Assembly: GCA_030765065.1 (NCBI GenBank)
Contig: CM060977.1
Span: forward strand, 97,295,795-97,359,794
Length of the DNA: 64,000 bases
Reading direction: 5' to 3'
DNA from: Deroplatys truncata
Lineage: Eukaryota > Arthropoda > Insecta > Mantodea > Mantidae
The notes under the pieces: generated by a model
Seen by the model: only the letters and a program-made list of their open reading frames with translations
Databases searched by the model: none
What the model was told of the DNA's origin: nothing
Position numbers and translations under genes: made by a program
Shown: in pieces, positions 33,141 to 45,060 of the stretch
Layout: every line of letters begins with the position of its first letter
Position numbering within the stretch: position 1 is the first letter of the stretch

Positions 33141-33952
33141 ATTTTCTCTACCACGCACCTAGTAGGAAGAGAAGGTATTGCATTCCACCTAAAAAAATCG
33201 ATACGGATATTTCATCGGAAGTACGTTTTGAGGCCCCTAAATTAAAAAAAACCAAAGTGTTTAGAAAAAGGTCCGTGTGCGAGTGTGTGTGAACAGTATA
33301 ACTCAAAAAGAAAATTTCGGATGAATGTCAAATATCTTCGACACGAAAACATTCAGGAAAACCTCCGAACCTCAACTACACTTTACATGGAACATGTTAC
33401 GAATTATTTTATTTTCTCAAAAATTGTTCAAAAGATTTTTATGTAAATATATCTTGAGTTTTCTGGTAATAGTCTGTGAAGCCCTTCATTTGAAAGGAAT
33501 TTTATAATCTTGTATAACTGGTAAACGCTTTAAGCGACAACAAAAAATACTACACAAAAAATCTAGATCTCTTTAAAACGCAGAATCTATATCAAATAAG
33601 CTTTTAGTGATATAGGTTATGAAATATCCTTATTATATCTTAGAGATATGCTTATTAATGGTTCGAGTTGTTCAGCACTTTGTCAGTCTTTTCAAGTCTT
33701 GTCAATTTTCATTGTTTTGCACGATTGTATGGAAACAGTATGAAATCTTAAGGTCAACATATAGTGTCCAGTTGTCAAGCATTTGACTATTGCTATTCTC
33801 TTTGTAACTATAATGACATATATAGTGCAGCTATTTCCGGAAAGTTTATCTCAATTAACATGAAATAGGGAAATAAATTTTCGTATGAATAGTTTGTATG
33901 CCTGATAATAAGCGATAAAGGGTAGAGAAATCCATGGGAATGCAACGCATTA
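33141..33952 (+). repeat. Family A repeat (copy A16), both ends, diverged
   Basis: Begins attttctctaccacgcacct and ends gggtagagaaatccatggg with tail aatgcaacgcattaag. The copy belongs to the subfamily with the aacagtatgaaatctt block. Confidence 0.75.
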
Positions 33953-35569
33953 AGGTTGTTTTTAAAGTGGGTACTTCATTATTTGCGTAAAATGTGTGCC
34001 ATTTGCGAACACACCTCAGATATCACAAACTCGTCTCACACGTTTCTTTTTCTTGCCTGAGATGTCCGTTCTTTCATCGCACTTTAAATACTCGTCTTAG
34101 ACCCACCAATAAATTCTGAGGTTAATGTTACAACGTCATCTACGGAAGAGTTGATAATTTCTTACAAAATTGATGCGAAGCGCTGTGTAGGAAGAGATAT
34201 GAACTACTGGTGTTGAAAGCCCAGATAATCATCTTCCTAAGGAAAATTTAGTTAATAATTTACTGTGCGTTATTAAAGGGACGGGGCTATTTAATTATAG
34301 AATAACAACTTGGTAAAATCTCTCTTACCCTTAACTACTGACTTATAAAATGAGGGTCTTAAAGAGAAAATGGGCTGACTCACGGGAAACAAGTGTCACG
34401 CCACTGTTGTGAATTTTATAGTGTAGAAAAATGTAATTGAATGTTATTTACATCGTGATAGTTCAAAAACTCAAACACTTATTCTAGTTCTAAAAGAGGT
34501 ATATTAAAGAGCACAGTTTCGAGATGATGATGATAATTATGATGTGTGATTGTTATCCATGCAAAAAGCTTTAAGCCGCTAATTTGTAAAACTTCAATTG
34601 AAATAACTTCTAGTATGAAAATCAATAAACGAGGAACCTTTTTCCTTAAAGAGATAGATGGAGGGGTGAAGGCTATGAAATACCATAAAAATGTGAATCA
34701 ACTTCTGGAAGATATCCATGATAATAACGCATGTATGTCAAATGCTATCACTAGTTATATGCAAACATTTTTTTTCCCACCCGCTGCAGCTGTTTCTTTG
34801 CATGGCCTTTCACAGCAATCTACAAACGCAGCATTATTTAGTTGTTCAGTTGGATAGTTAGTGGTGTGATTAAGTCATAATGATTTTGTGAGATAAAATA
34901 AAACAGGGGCTTGGCGAAATAATGGCACATGGTGCTTAAGCAGTGACTCAGAGACAGAGTAGGAAAGATATACCCGCCAAAAGCAGCCAGATGAGCTACT
35001 CCTCCCAAGGTTATTTTCTAAGTTATGAACTATATAATGATAGAGATAGGAGACAATAGCATAAATTTATAGGTTTCAGTGTTAAGGGCAATCATAACCT
35101 GACTCTATCTTTACATAAGTGGAGTAAAGTCTCATATATTTACTAAACACGTTTAGAACAATAGTTTTTTCATCCTTGTTAAAGATTTTCCTTTTCTGTG
35201 GTTTGCTACTGCAGAAGACGCACCCTTGTGTACACTCAAAAGTACCGAGCTGATTAGGGTGTAACGTTTGGCCAGATTACAAAAAAAGAGGCGTATGCAG
35301 GGAATTGTAGTTGTTTTACTGTCAATGACTCTTTTCTTCTATGCTAATTCGTATTCTTTAGTATTGTGTTAATATTACTAATACTCAACCTGTGTACTAT
35401 GTATATTCCTACAAATGTAATATATGCACGAGAACTATTTCAACGCGCGCAATCACATAAGCCATGGTGGCTGATGTGTGTGCTGAGGTTTGTTTTGCTT
35501 CACTTCAACCTTAGGATGAAGCAAGAATATAGTGCCCTGTATGCCTGTAAGTAACCTAAGCTAGCTTCC
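33953..35569. other. Unassigned region
   Basis: About 1.6 kb. The open frames present (for example 34546-34857) show no recognisable motif or composition that would support a gene. Confidence 0.35.
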
Positions 35570-36125
35570 TCGGCTCAGACTGTATCATAGCGAGCGATAA
35601 AATTCATTAATGAAGACGGCATAAGAATCTGCCCCTGGTGTAGAGAGGAAGAAACTTGAATTCATATTCTGGCGCATTGTACTAGAGTGAGCAGTTGAGG
35701 AGAATGTATTTGCGATGTTCCTTTGTTAACTCAAGGAGAGGGAGCTTATTGGACTTTGTTGGTTGGAGGGGGAAGCATTTGGTACATTTTTACAAAAAGC
35801 TATGCAACTCAACTTGGAGAGTAAGGGGTAGGGTCAAGAATGGGAGGGGAGGGTTAGTGGCTTAGGGGAGGGTGTTTGTTTGTAAACAATAGCGTGTGCT
35901 TGTGAACAATCTTTTTCTCTTCTTCTGCATTGCGTGATTTTTGTTGTTAGGTTATCTGTTTTTTTTCTTTTGACTTCTTATGAATATCACTAACTTTAAA
36001 GTTTAGTGTGATGAATATAGTCTGAAAAACAACTACAGTATATTATGTAAGCACGTACGGTTTATCTGACCGGTGCGATATATGGGTTTGAACATGTAAA
36101 ATGCTTAAGACCAATAAATACACTC
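35570..36125 (+). pseudogene. LINE ORF2 C-terminal end and 3' UTR
   Basis: The frame HNEDGIRICPWCREEET, stop, IHILAHCTRV corresponds to the CPLCGEQEDWTHILAAC zinc-knuckle region of the better preserved LINE at 46561. A GT-rich 3' UTR follows with gttagtggcttagggg, acaatagcgtgtgcttgtg and aagcacgtacggtttatctg, ending aaataaatacactcttct-like sequence at about 36120. 5' truncation is typical of LINE insertions. Confidence 0.7.
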
Positions 36126-37024
36126 TTCTACATTACATAAAATGCGATTGTTATACATTGTTTTGCTTACATTTTGAGTCTATTATCTAGTTGAAAGTAT
36201 AATTTTTGTACATGGCTGTCCATTATTAGAAATATTAATAAAATTAAAAAGTTATATTTATTTGTATAAATTAAAGCTGCTAATATTTTAATTTCAGATA
36301 ACGTTTAGGTAATGGTAGAACAGTATTATCAAAAACAACGATTAAAGTCATAACCTTCCTGATCGTGCGGTTTGTTATTTCCGTTCCGAACGTCATAGCT
36401 AGATTACTGGCAGTGGCTGCTCTAGCGAGCCAAGCCTGCACATGGCTGTTCTTGGTCTGCCTACGTCTCTTACCAGAGGGTCTGCAATTGTAGCTTTGTT
36501 TTTGATGTCTTGTATTGCCTACCGTATCTAAACGATGTAACCATTTAGATCTATAAATACTAAATATACAATCATAAATTAATATGTACTTTGTAAGGAG
36601 AAGAAGCAGTATTGAAAGTGATGCCAACTTCATTGTAGGAATGTGCTATGTAAACTTCTTTATTCTTGAATCACATCACTGCATCCCAGTTGTTGTAGAT
36701 CACTCGAAACGTTTTCGGAACTTTCGATCATCAGCTGTTAGTCGACTGCGAGCTGAACTCTCCCCTGTGCCCTGTATATGAAGCCAAAGACGAAACTAAT
36801 GCCCTCCGGTGTAACTGGTTACTATTGGGATCTATTTGTATTTTTTTCTGAACTGGAACCACTGCCCTCTAGATGCAGAACTCCTTTGTCTGTTCTATCG
36901 TCTCCGATGAGTTGATTGGATAAATTGTACGTTAGTGTCAAATGGTGTAACTTTAAAGTTAAGAATATCATATTTCCAGTTGTGATGGAGCCCGAATTGC
37001 TTTAAGTAACTTAATTTCACAATT
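36126..37024. other. Unassigned region
   Basis: About 0.9 kb. The minus-strand frame at 36280-36560 includes SYNCRPSGKRRRQTK, faintly like the C-terminal tail of some LINE ORFs, but this is too short to call. Confidence 0.3.
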
Positions 37025-37440
37025 TATCTAATGATTTTAACTACAAAAAGTGGTCAGAAACAAAAGATTAATCAATTTGTTTTAATTTAATGCTCCTTTA
37101 ATGGTTATCTAAACGTGCTTTCAAATTTCCTTTAGTTCTGCCAATTTAATTACCATCACAATCTTGACAATAAATATGGTAGAGTACCGATTTTTTTTTA
37201 AATTCTCTACAGTATTATTTAAAGGTGTATTGAAAAGACTTCCCAAGTTAAATATTATACCTCATAAAACTTTCTTAGATTGTTTGATCTTAGCTGAGTG
37301 GTGTGTAAATCATTTATAAACTATGTATTTTTGTATTTGAATTCTGCAAAGTTTTGACAATTGGTGTGCCCTCTTTCTTTGCTAGATTTGTTAACTAAAC
37401 TATTAATAAGTTGCGATTTTAATCAATTTTCAATGGCTAC
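37025..37440 (-). pseudogene. Penelope-like retroelement, GIY-YIG endonuclease remnant
   Basis: On the minus strand (about 37030-37195) the frame reads VLYHIYCQDCDGN, stop, IGRTKGNLKARLDNH. This matches the pattern of the GIY-YIG endonuclease of Penelope-like elements (Y-I-C-x-x-C, then YIG-T-R-L--R-x-x-H), with the second motif's Tyr replaced by a stop. Up to 37440 there is further degenerate coding-like sequence. The reverse transcriptase part was not found. Confidence 0.5.
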
Positions 37441-37559
37441 ATTCTTAATGTATTGTAATTCACTTTTAATTTTTCTTTTTCAAGGAATGTATTAAGTAAT
37501 CTAATAAACAAGTTACGAAGTACAACATGGTGATGAGATTTAGAATTGAAATTATTATT

Positions 37560-38385
37560 ACTTTCCCTACTGTATATGGCATGTAGGGGAAATATTGCAT
37601 TCCACCCAAAATTCAACAAAGAGATTTCACCGGAAATACATGTTTTGAGGTGTCCTGAATCCAAATAAAGCGTTTTTGGAAACATGTCCGTCTGTGTGTC
37701 TATTTGTCAGTCCGTGAGCGTAACTCAAAAACGAAAACTCGTATAAATATCAAAATTGGTATTTAGGTTCAATATCTTTTAAAGATCAAGAAAATATCCC
37801 CACCCCAGACTACCCCTTACAGGGAACATTTTTCGAAGGTATTCATTTTCTCAAAACTTATAACGATTTTGATTAAAATACCATATATTTAAGATATTTT
37901 CATGATAAATAAAATGTATATCTTGAATTCCCTGGGAATATCCCCAAAATATTTTTGCATAACTGGTAAACCGTAAGAGATTAGCAAACTTTTACTGCAC
38001 AAAACATGTAGAGCTCGTTAAAGCACACAATTTATGTCATATACATTTTTTGTGGAGTAGACCATTTCCGAGATATTCGTTGTTATTTGCTTAAATGTTC
38101 TAATACTTATACTTTTTCTCAAATGGGAATTGGTTATTTGCTTGTTTATATCCTGAACGTGCAAAGAGAATGGAATGCTCCACATAGCAACCAGCTCTTA
38201 AAGATTTGACTATCGCTTAAAACCTACCACATTCCCCTTGCACATACAAGAAAATTAGCAGTAAGATAGAGTCTGCAAATGTTTATCTCGATTAACATGA
38301 AGTAGATGGAGAATAAGCGTTTGTAAAACTAGTTTGTACAAGATTAGAGGAAGTCATGTGAGTGCAAAACATCGGATTTTTTTTA
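37560..38385 (+). repeat. Family A repeat (copy A17), full length
   Basis: About 825 bp, actttccctactgtatatgg to gattagaggaagtcatgtgag with the tail gcaaaacatcggatttttt. Confidence 0.85.
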
Positions 38386-39109
38386 TAGTTATCCACATGA
38401 GTAGGTTTTCTGCAAATTCCGAATTAAGTGTTATCATTTATTGTTACTGTTAAATCTACAAAAGGTAACATAATATCTTTTTTCTATTTCTATAGTGAAT
38501 TTAATATTCTTGTTTTGTGAATTAAAAAATTTACGGGATTAATAGCAAATAGCAATAGCAAATAGCAAAGTTTTAAAAATATGTGGATAAGGTGCAATAT
38601 TTTCTTTTTCTAAAGAAAAATACATATTACATATGCACTGTAAACACGGAGACTTATAAAACTCGAGTTTACGGCAGAATGTGAAATGTAATTCCTTCAT
38701 GTGTTAACCAAAAGTAGGTTGGTGGTAATGTGGCAAAATTTCTGCTTTCCCAACATCACAATGAATACATCTCGGCTCCACACCAGGCTTTGAAGAGGAA
38801 TGTTTAAATCGTAAAATTCCTTCTTTGTTATGCTTAATATCCTTTCGCTTTCATGAATTACATCTTTACGCTTCAGCTGAATCTCTGACTGATATTATAC
38901 CTTCCTTTTGGTCCGTAGTCCCTTTTGTTTTGTATGCTTTGCAGGTGATACTTTCGGCTTTGTTTGTGTGCTTTATTCTCGGCGTATGAAAAGTATAAGC
39001 AAACACACTCTCTGTCTTTCTTCTTCAGCCCACAAGTAGCTCGAAGTAAGTGCGCCAGTTTCGTAAATAATAATAATTGTTTCTGGTTTACAGTTTCACC
39101 ATTAGTGCT
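38386..39109. other. Unassigned region
   Basis: About 0.7 kb with no recognised feature beyond a small tandem of aatagcaaatagc near 38545-38570. Confidence 0.4.
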
Positions 39110-39580
39110 GTTAGATTGCTTTCCCCGCAAGTTTTGGAACATTCGCTTGTAGTTTCATTACTTCAAATAAAATAAAAATATCCAAAAACACTGGGCACGG
39201 AACCTCTATACCGTCAATACCTCGACTCTCAAACCTCGGCCATATCGAAGTGTGTCTCTTGCACGATTCCCCAAAGAGTTGCTGTACTATAGTTATAGAT
39301 AGATCTTGACTGCGTTTCCTTGGGTGAATCAATGCAACATTCCATAGACCCTTGTGCCTATATGGAAACATACGAAACATGGGTTAAGGAATAGAGGTAC
39401 TTGTGTAACATGCAGCGTTAACTGAGTTGTGAATGAAGCTGATTTAGCTGACGCAATAAATCACGTTTGTGTAATAGCCTGGCTTGGTGACTCAATTTCA
39501 GCCTTTACATTTACCTCTCCGGTGACAAAAATCTGCGAATGCAACAGAAACAAATCACAACTTAAGACGTGAGAAAATAC
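39110..39580 (+). repeat. Family B dispersed repeat (copy B1)
   Basis: A second non-coding family, with copies also at 56110-56520 (inverted) and 57880-58400. Shared blocks are agagttgctgtactatag, aatagaggtacttgtgtaac, atgcagcgttaactgagttg and gatttagctgacgca. No terminal repeats are evident. It could be a SINE, or a fragment of a larger element's untranslated region. Confidence 0.7.
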
Positions 39581-40079
39581 AGCGCAGGAAATATTTGTTT
39601 CCTTCTATTTGTTAGCTTTTGTATACGTAAGTAAAATTCGGTTCAGGTGCTTAGCTTACAGGTATACTGTATGAGTAATTTTCATGACCTGGATAGATTA
39701 TCGTTTAAAAGAAGGTTTTCAACACAAAATTTAGTTACAGAAAAGGGGAATAAAAGGAATTATTATCATTATTGGCCTTTACTAGCAATATCGGACTAGC
39801 AAGCTGGAACAATTTTGGAATCAGCATGCAACACAAAGTTGGTTATATGTGTTTATACACAGAAGGCTACTAATGAGAACATAATTCAGTGAACAAGTTA
39901 TCGCTTTACAACTTTTTATAAAGCGAGTGCTCAAAAATCTGTCTGCATCGGGTATCGACAAACACTGTTATCGTCCCATTACTACAAATAACTTTAAGAG
40001 CTTTAGAAGTTTGCCTTTCAATGCGTTGTTTTGTTATTTTCATATTATAATGGTCTTTAATTATTAAATGCAAGTAGCG
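39581..40079. other. Unassigned region
   Basis: About 0.5 kb. It may contain the U3 start of the LTR-like sequence that follows, but no boundary was found. Confidence 0.3.
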
Positions 40080-40530
40080 TGAAGTTATAACCTAATGGGT
40101 AAGTACGCTCATCGCTCATGCAGCGTAAACACCAGAAGTATTACCAGGAGATAACGGGATTGTTCTGGAAACTTCGTTCTCCTCGCCTCCCGAACATTCT
40201 AGAACTCTCTCAAAAACCCAACGGCCATATAAACGAGTGCGCCAGTTACTAAGATACTGACTGCGTTTCTGGTGCGACATAAAATGCTGATAATACAGTG
40301 TGTTCTCAGAATGAGGCTATGACGATAGTTGTGACTTGCACTGAGTGCTGTTACTGCTAGAGATTAGAAAGGTCTTGTGTTGGACTCCCCAGTGAGTGAA
40401 GCGGAAGGAAGCAGAGGCTTCTTCGTCCGCAGTTCATTATGCCGCCGCGTCAGGAAGAAAACTAAGTGACCAGGAATATTGAACTAGATCACTTAGTGAA
40501 GTGAAGGTGAAACTGTCTAATAAGTCACAC
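40080..40530 (+). mobile_element. LTR-like sequence with heat-shock-element-like promoter (copy 1)
   Basis: Ends in gtcacac directly before TGGTATCAGAAGTGGGAT (40531-40548), which closely resembles the primer-binding site of tRNA-Leu-primed retrotransposons. From the TATA box to the end it is related to 44690-45020: shared ggtgcgacataaa, tgtgac-tgca-gagtgct, gaaggaag, and ttagtgaagt blocks in the same order. This suggests two copies of one LTR. The 5' end and a target duplication were not found. Confidence 0.5.
40163..40233 (+). promoter_or_regulatory. Two three-unit HSE-like arrays and TATA box
   Basis: TTC at 40163, GAA at 40168 and TTC at 40173 form one 5-bp-spaced array. GAA at 40192, TTC at 40197 and GAA at 40202 form another. 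TATAAA follows at 40228-40233. Alternating nGAAn units at 5-bp spacing are the binding site of heat shock factor; the geometry is that of a heat-inducible insect promoter. Function is inferred. Confidence 0.6.
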
Positions 40531-40690
40531 TGGTATCAGAAGTGGGATATAAAAGCCAACGTGGAGGAAATTGTTAAAAATTGATTGTTCGAAACGGAGA
40601 AGATGAAGACGAAAATGAAATCTAGCATGCAGAAGATGCAAACGAAAAATGAACTAATTTATTTAACTAATATGCTAGTGTTTTTAGAAA
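40531..40690 (+). pseudogene. Primer-binding site and possible gag start of an LTR element
   Basis: Follows the LTR-like sequence. The PBS-like TGGTATCAGAAGTGGGAT is at 40531-40548. A short frame from about 40585 (METEKMK-type, K/M/Q-rich; MKTKMKSSMQKMQTKNEL) resembles the coiled-coil start of some insect retrotransposon Gag proteins. It is lost after about 40690, so the element is truncated. Confidence 0.4.
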
Positions 40691-40947
40691 AAAAGCGAAA
40701 TCCATGGAAGTGCAATCAACCCCGTAACCCCGTTATCATCCACGCAGGCCATCATGTTGGTTATTTTAAGTGGGACCTCCCCATCCTTTACAACAGGCAC
40801 ATGTTACTTAAGGTCGCTGTGATTCGAAGCCGTAACGTTCGGCTTTGAATCAATGTCTAGTCCTTTTACTGTCTCACCTTAAGGTCAGCGCTATAGGAAT
40901 TGCTTAAACTTAGAGGTTTGTGACAGGGATATATAAACCGGTTAAGG

Positions 40948-41110
40948 AATTACTTTCTCTATCACATACCTAGAAAGTATAGAGCATATATGTTGAATTT
41001 CACCCAAAAATTCAATACTTCATGTTTTGAGGTCCCTTTGAAACCGAAAAAGTATCCTTAGAAAATGATCCGTGATGGTGTTGTAAACAGACACAGACAC
41101 TGAAATACTA
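40948..41110 (+). repeat. Family A 5' fragment (A18)
   Basis: actttctctatcacatacct, caatacttcatgttttgagg and gaaaatgatccgtg blocks are recognisable; the rest is missing. Confidence 0.6.
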
Positions 41111-41594
41111 CCTTTGTTTACCATACAACTGGTAGAGATTTTAATAAATAAATTTAAATAATTTGTTGAAGTATAAAATAAGACGTTCAAAATGTATTAC
41201 AAATATTAAGTTCTTCTTTCGTGTCAAAAAAACAGAAATTAAGGTTTCGTAGTTGCTAGTCAAGCAACTATTTTCAGAGACCGCAGTGCTAGTGTACTTC
41301 CAACGCTTTTCAGTCCTGTGCTAGTGACAGATTGCTCTTTTAGAGCCTAACGACAAATATGCCGAACATTTTGAACCTAACAGGGTGAAATTGCGAATTC
41401 TTTATCGATAAATTCTCTAATAATTTGCAACTATAGATTTATATTACCTAGAAAGGTCAATTACAATTGTTAATTGCACCCATTTATATAGTACATACCA
41501 CAAAAGTTGCAGACGTAATTCGATTTGCAACCCACCTCATTTATGATCTGGTAAGCCGTCTTGAACCCGTTATGCCATTTCTGCTTCTGAAATA
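41111..41594. other. Unassigned region
   Basis: About 0.5 kb, AT-rich, nothing recognised. Confidence 0.4.
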
Positions 41595-41596
41595 TA

Positions 41597-42791
41597 CAGT
41601 CACCCCAAACGTTTTGAGAATGGACGCAATAAAATATTAAAAATTTAGTTCTGATAATTTATATTTTAAAAATATTCTCCATTGCATTCTATACACCGTC
41701 TTATCCTATCAAACCATTTTTCAAATGCATAACGCAATTCTTCTCTGACAGAGAATTCAAATATATTCTTCGTATGCAGCTACTGCGGTTTCATGCGACC
41801 CAGTCCTTGATATCAAAATTTGTCTTTCATTTTGGGGAACAAAAAGTCGCATCGGGCCAGATATGGACTGTAGAGAGGATAGGACAAACACCTGATTCCT
41901 GACTCCTGCAGAAATTGGGTTTGTTTGTTGTGCTATGTGGGCAGAGGCATGGTCGAGGTGCAACAATATTCCACACAGACCAGCCTTAGGACGCCTTTTT
42001 CTCTGTTCATTGAACACTTGTGGCAGACATTTTGTGGTGCACCATCTGCCAGTAACAGTTTTTTGTCCCTTAGGTGGAATCGCCACAATGTGGCCAATGG
42101 TGATAAGAAGGAACCGATCATCTTCCTGTCAACACTTCTCGTTCGCTTCATTTTTGTTGGGAGTTCTTCTCCTGGGAAGACCCAGACCGATGACTGCCGT
42201 TTAGCTTCTGCATCCTACTGATAAGTCCAGCTTTCGTCATCTGTTAAAATGTTAAATATGTTCTTGGATCTTTCTACACTGAATTTTTCAATAATTTCCG
42301 GACACCATTGCTCACGTGCTTGTTTCTGCTCTTTTGTGAGGTGGTGGGGGATCCAGCTACTTCAGAGCTTCCTGTCGCCAAATTTGTCTCTCTGGATTAT
42401 CTTCACTCCTGCAGATCCAATATTTAGGACTTCTTATATCTCACCATATGTTCAAGGATGATCTTTCAGCAACATGCGCTCTGCATTCACCACATTTTCA
42501 TCCATTGTTGCTGTAGCCGGCCGTTCTGTTCAGTCTTCATCTTTAAGGGAATCCTTTACCTTTTTACACTCTGCATGCTATCGATAAATGGTGGAGTGCG
42601 AAAGGCAAAGAATCCCAAATGCGCGATATAGTCTTTCAAGGCATTCTCTCTCCGGAAATGCCTCCGCTTTAGGTCCATCCTAGTGTATGGCGTAGCAACA
42701 CACGTGGTGCTGACGATACACATTGTTAGGAAAGGCTGCTTTGGCTTACCATTACTCATTGTTCCCATTCTCAAAACTTTCAGAGTGACCA
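41597..42791 (-). mobile_element. mariner element with terminal inverted repeats
   Basis: About 1.2 kb. The left end CAGTCACCCCAAACG...TTTTGAGAATGG (41597-41623) is matched by the complement of 42765-42791 (GGTCACTCTGAAAG...TTTTGAGAATGG). TA precedes the left end (41595-41596); the right flank no longer shows TA. The size and the transposase inside are as expected for mariner. The start codon of the transposase lies just inside the right inverted repeat. Confidence 0.8.
41666..42760 (-). pseudogene. mariner transposase pseudogene
   Basis: On the minus strand: the first catalytic motif ILTDDESWTYQ; VWVFPGEELPTKMKRTRSV; KTVTGRWCTTKCLPQVF; LLHLDHASAHIAQQT, which corresponds to the second catalytic Asp motif (HHDNASAHT) with changes around it; then YSPDLARCDF, the third Asp region of the DD34D triad. 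The C-terminus YAFEKWFDRIRRCIECNGEY precedes a TAA at 41666-41668. The frame is interrupted several times, and the N-terminal DNA-binding part is hard to align. It resembles the Mos1-like branch. Confidence 0.8.
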
Positions 42792-44439
42792 CGGGGTTTT
42801 CTAGGAAAGGCGGTTGTTGCGAAATAATATTGAAGTTTTATTTAAACTGTGTGCAAGTTTAGCATGTGATATACGCCCTTATGTGTTGACTGCGGCAGTA
42901 TTGAACCTGGATCCTCTGCCTCCGGTTCTCGTTGCTGAAGTCCGGTGTCGTGCTTTTTCCTCATAATCCGGCTTCGACTAGCTGTTAGGGTTCTGAATTA
43001 TCGTGTACGTACTGTGCGTTACGGTTAACTTCGACTTTTAAGTGGAATAAAGGTAAGATATGTAGAGTGATGCACAAAAGATTTGTTAACAACGCCACAT
43101 ATATCTGTAGGTTGCCCTAGGAGTAATAGGTACCTTAAACAAAATCGAGGAAATACTGGTATTGAATATGTCTATATGTTAAGTATAAGCATGGAGCTAT
43201 TTCAGCGATGATTTTTCGGGCTCGGATCTAGCTGAAAATAATAAAATTGTTCTATAGCGAAACAGATAGGAACACAAACCCAATAAGCTTTTGACAACTA
43301 TATCTCTGCAGAAGCCCCGTTTACACCTTCAGTATGGGTGAATGAGCTTTCCACTAAATGCAAAAAAACGACTAATGCAGGGAATCATTTCATGCAAAAT
43401 ATAACTCCTTGTTTTATCATGCTTCTCCCAATTTGTTGCTTTCCTTGGACGTACTACTGCAATTCCAAACAAGTGCATACATACAAGTAAAAATTATTCA
43501 ACAAGGAATACCTGTAAGAAGAGAAGCTGAGATGAATGAAAAGTAATATCGTCTATAAAAGTGAAGCTATTAGTACATAAACATTGAAGTATGCCGTTAT
43601 GATTTTATTAAGAAAGCGTCATACGAAAACAAAGTGTTTTCGAAAAAGAAATGAGGATAACATTTGGAATCACTTTATGCGCGATTAAGTGACAAAGTTA
43701 GTAAGCCTAACATTTTTAACCATAGATACGTAATTTCGTAATGAGCCCCAAGTCTGAGAAAGCGGAAAGAAAAATGTTAGTGTGCTGAATATACGTGCTG
43801 ACGTTATTTACACCATATACATGACAACCTTTATATATGTCGGTGGTGCAATATACACCGTGTGGGCTGGGGTGGTGATTGCCAACACCTCTGAATTTAT
43901 GATGAGTATAGATTGCGGTTCCTTGGTAAAGGGTGTTATGAGTCTACAAGGCTCGTGACGGACTAAGAATTTAGGCATGGTTTCACTTATCTCACTTTTA
44001 TTCACAAGGCCATCCTAAGCACAGAAATTCTAATGCAGGAAACTATTCTCTGGCTCTTTATAATGCTACTTTACTGTACACATTTTCCTTTCGATCCTCT
44101 GCACCTAATCACGCACTATTTCGCCTTCTTGACTAAGTAGAAAACAATTTAGAATTTATACTTCTAATGTTGAAAATCTACATCTTTCGTGTCAACAAAT
44201 ACTGAAAATGTATGTTACTACGTCTACATGCAACTTTTCCCGGCAATTGTTTTTTTACCTGGAGTACAAAGTGTTTGCTTAGACGACGGTCCTTTTAGGA
44301 ATGCCCTGAATTTTCTCTTTGACGCGATATTTATAGGAATCGTCTCTTTGATCTACCTGTTCCCCTAAACAATAAAATTTTCGCGATATTGAATGAGTCT
44401 AGTTCTTAAGTTGTTCTGCTATATGCACTTATTGGCTAA
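42792..44439. other. Unassigned region
   Basis: About 1.65 kb; open frames are short and motif-free. No family A or SINE block was recognised. Confidence 0.4.
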
Positions 44440-45060
44440 TCCTAACAATATATGAGTTATTTGTACCATGGCGACGGTTATTCCCCGAAATATATTGTGA
44501 TACAGTTTGCAATGGTCCAAGGCTATCAGGAGGTGGGCTCCGAGTGGTCCGATAACACTGTTTGCCAGCTTAAACACCGCGCGGGCTATTGGGAGATGGG
44601 TAGAACTTTCTAGAAGCTTTATCTCCCCCTCCTTTAGAAAGTGTGACGAAATAGTTCTAACGTTTGAAAAACTTCAATGGAAGATTCCACTGTCTATATA
44701 ATCGAGCCCTTTGCGTTCAGTCAGTCAGTGCCGGTCAAGGCAGTCGCAAGTTAAAATCGAGGCGATGGCGACAGAGTGGAGTCAGTACGAGGTGAGTCGA
44801 CTGTGAGTTGAGCGAGCAAGTTGGGGCGAGTTTCCGTGCGACATAAAGAGCGAGCTAGTGACGACTTCTGTGACGTGCAGCGAGTGCTACCGCGGGTTGT
44901 GGAGGTCTCGTCTTTGACTCTCAAGTGAAACGAGCCGCCCGGCGCGAAGGAAGTGAAGCGACGGATTATTGAAGTAGGTCACCTTAGTGAAGTAAACCCC
45001 CAGTGCATATGAATACATAAAAATGAAGTGAGAAGTAAGTGACAGTTGAAAATCTGACCA
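44440..45060 (+). mobile_element. LTR-like sequence with heat-shock-element-like promoter (copy 2)
   Basis: Related to 40200-40530 downstream of the TATA box (gtgcgacataaa, tgtgacgtgcagcgagtgct, attgaagtaggtcacctta), but GC-richer and better preserved. No PBS or gag follows, so it may be a solo LTR or a promoter of host origin. An alternative is the 5' end of a degenerate hsp gene; no HSP70-like protein is encoded nearby. Confidence 0.4.
44603..44730 (+). promoter_or_regulatory. HSE-like array, TATA box and initiator
   Basis: GAA at 44603, TTC at 44608 and GAA at 44613, followed by TTT at 44618, give a 5-bp-spaced array. A second pair is GAA 44680 and TTC 44685. TATATAA lies at 44695-44701 and gttcagtcagtcagtg, an arthropod-type initiator context, about 25 bp downstream. 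Confidence 0.6.

Noticed and set aside
34546-34857. 103-codon frame as a gene
   Set aside because: Protein is low in recognisable motifs, no homologous domain is apparent and the surrounding sequence is AT-rich and unstructured.
44440-45060. An hsp70 gene downstream of the heat-shock-like promoter
   Set aside because: No HSP70-type ATPase motifs are encoded in any frame in the following 1.5 kb.
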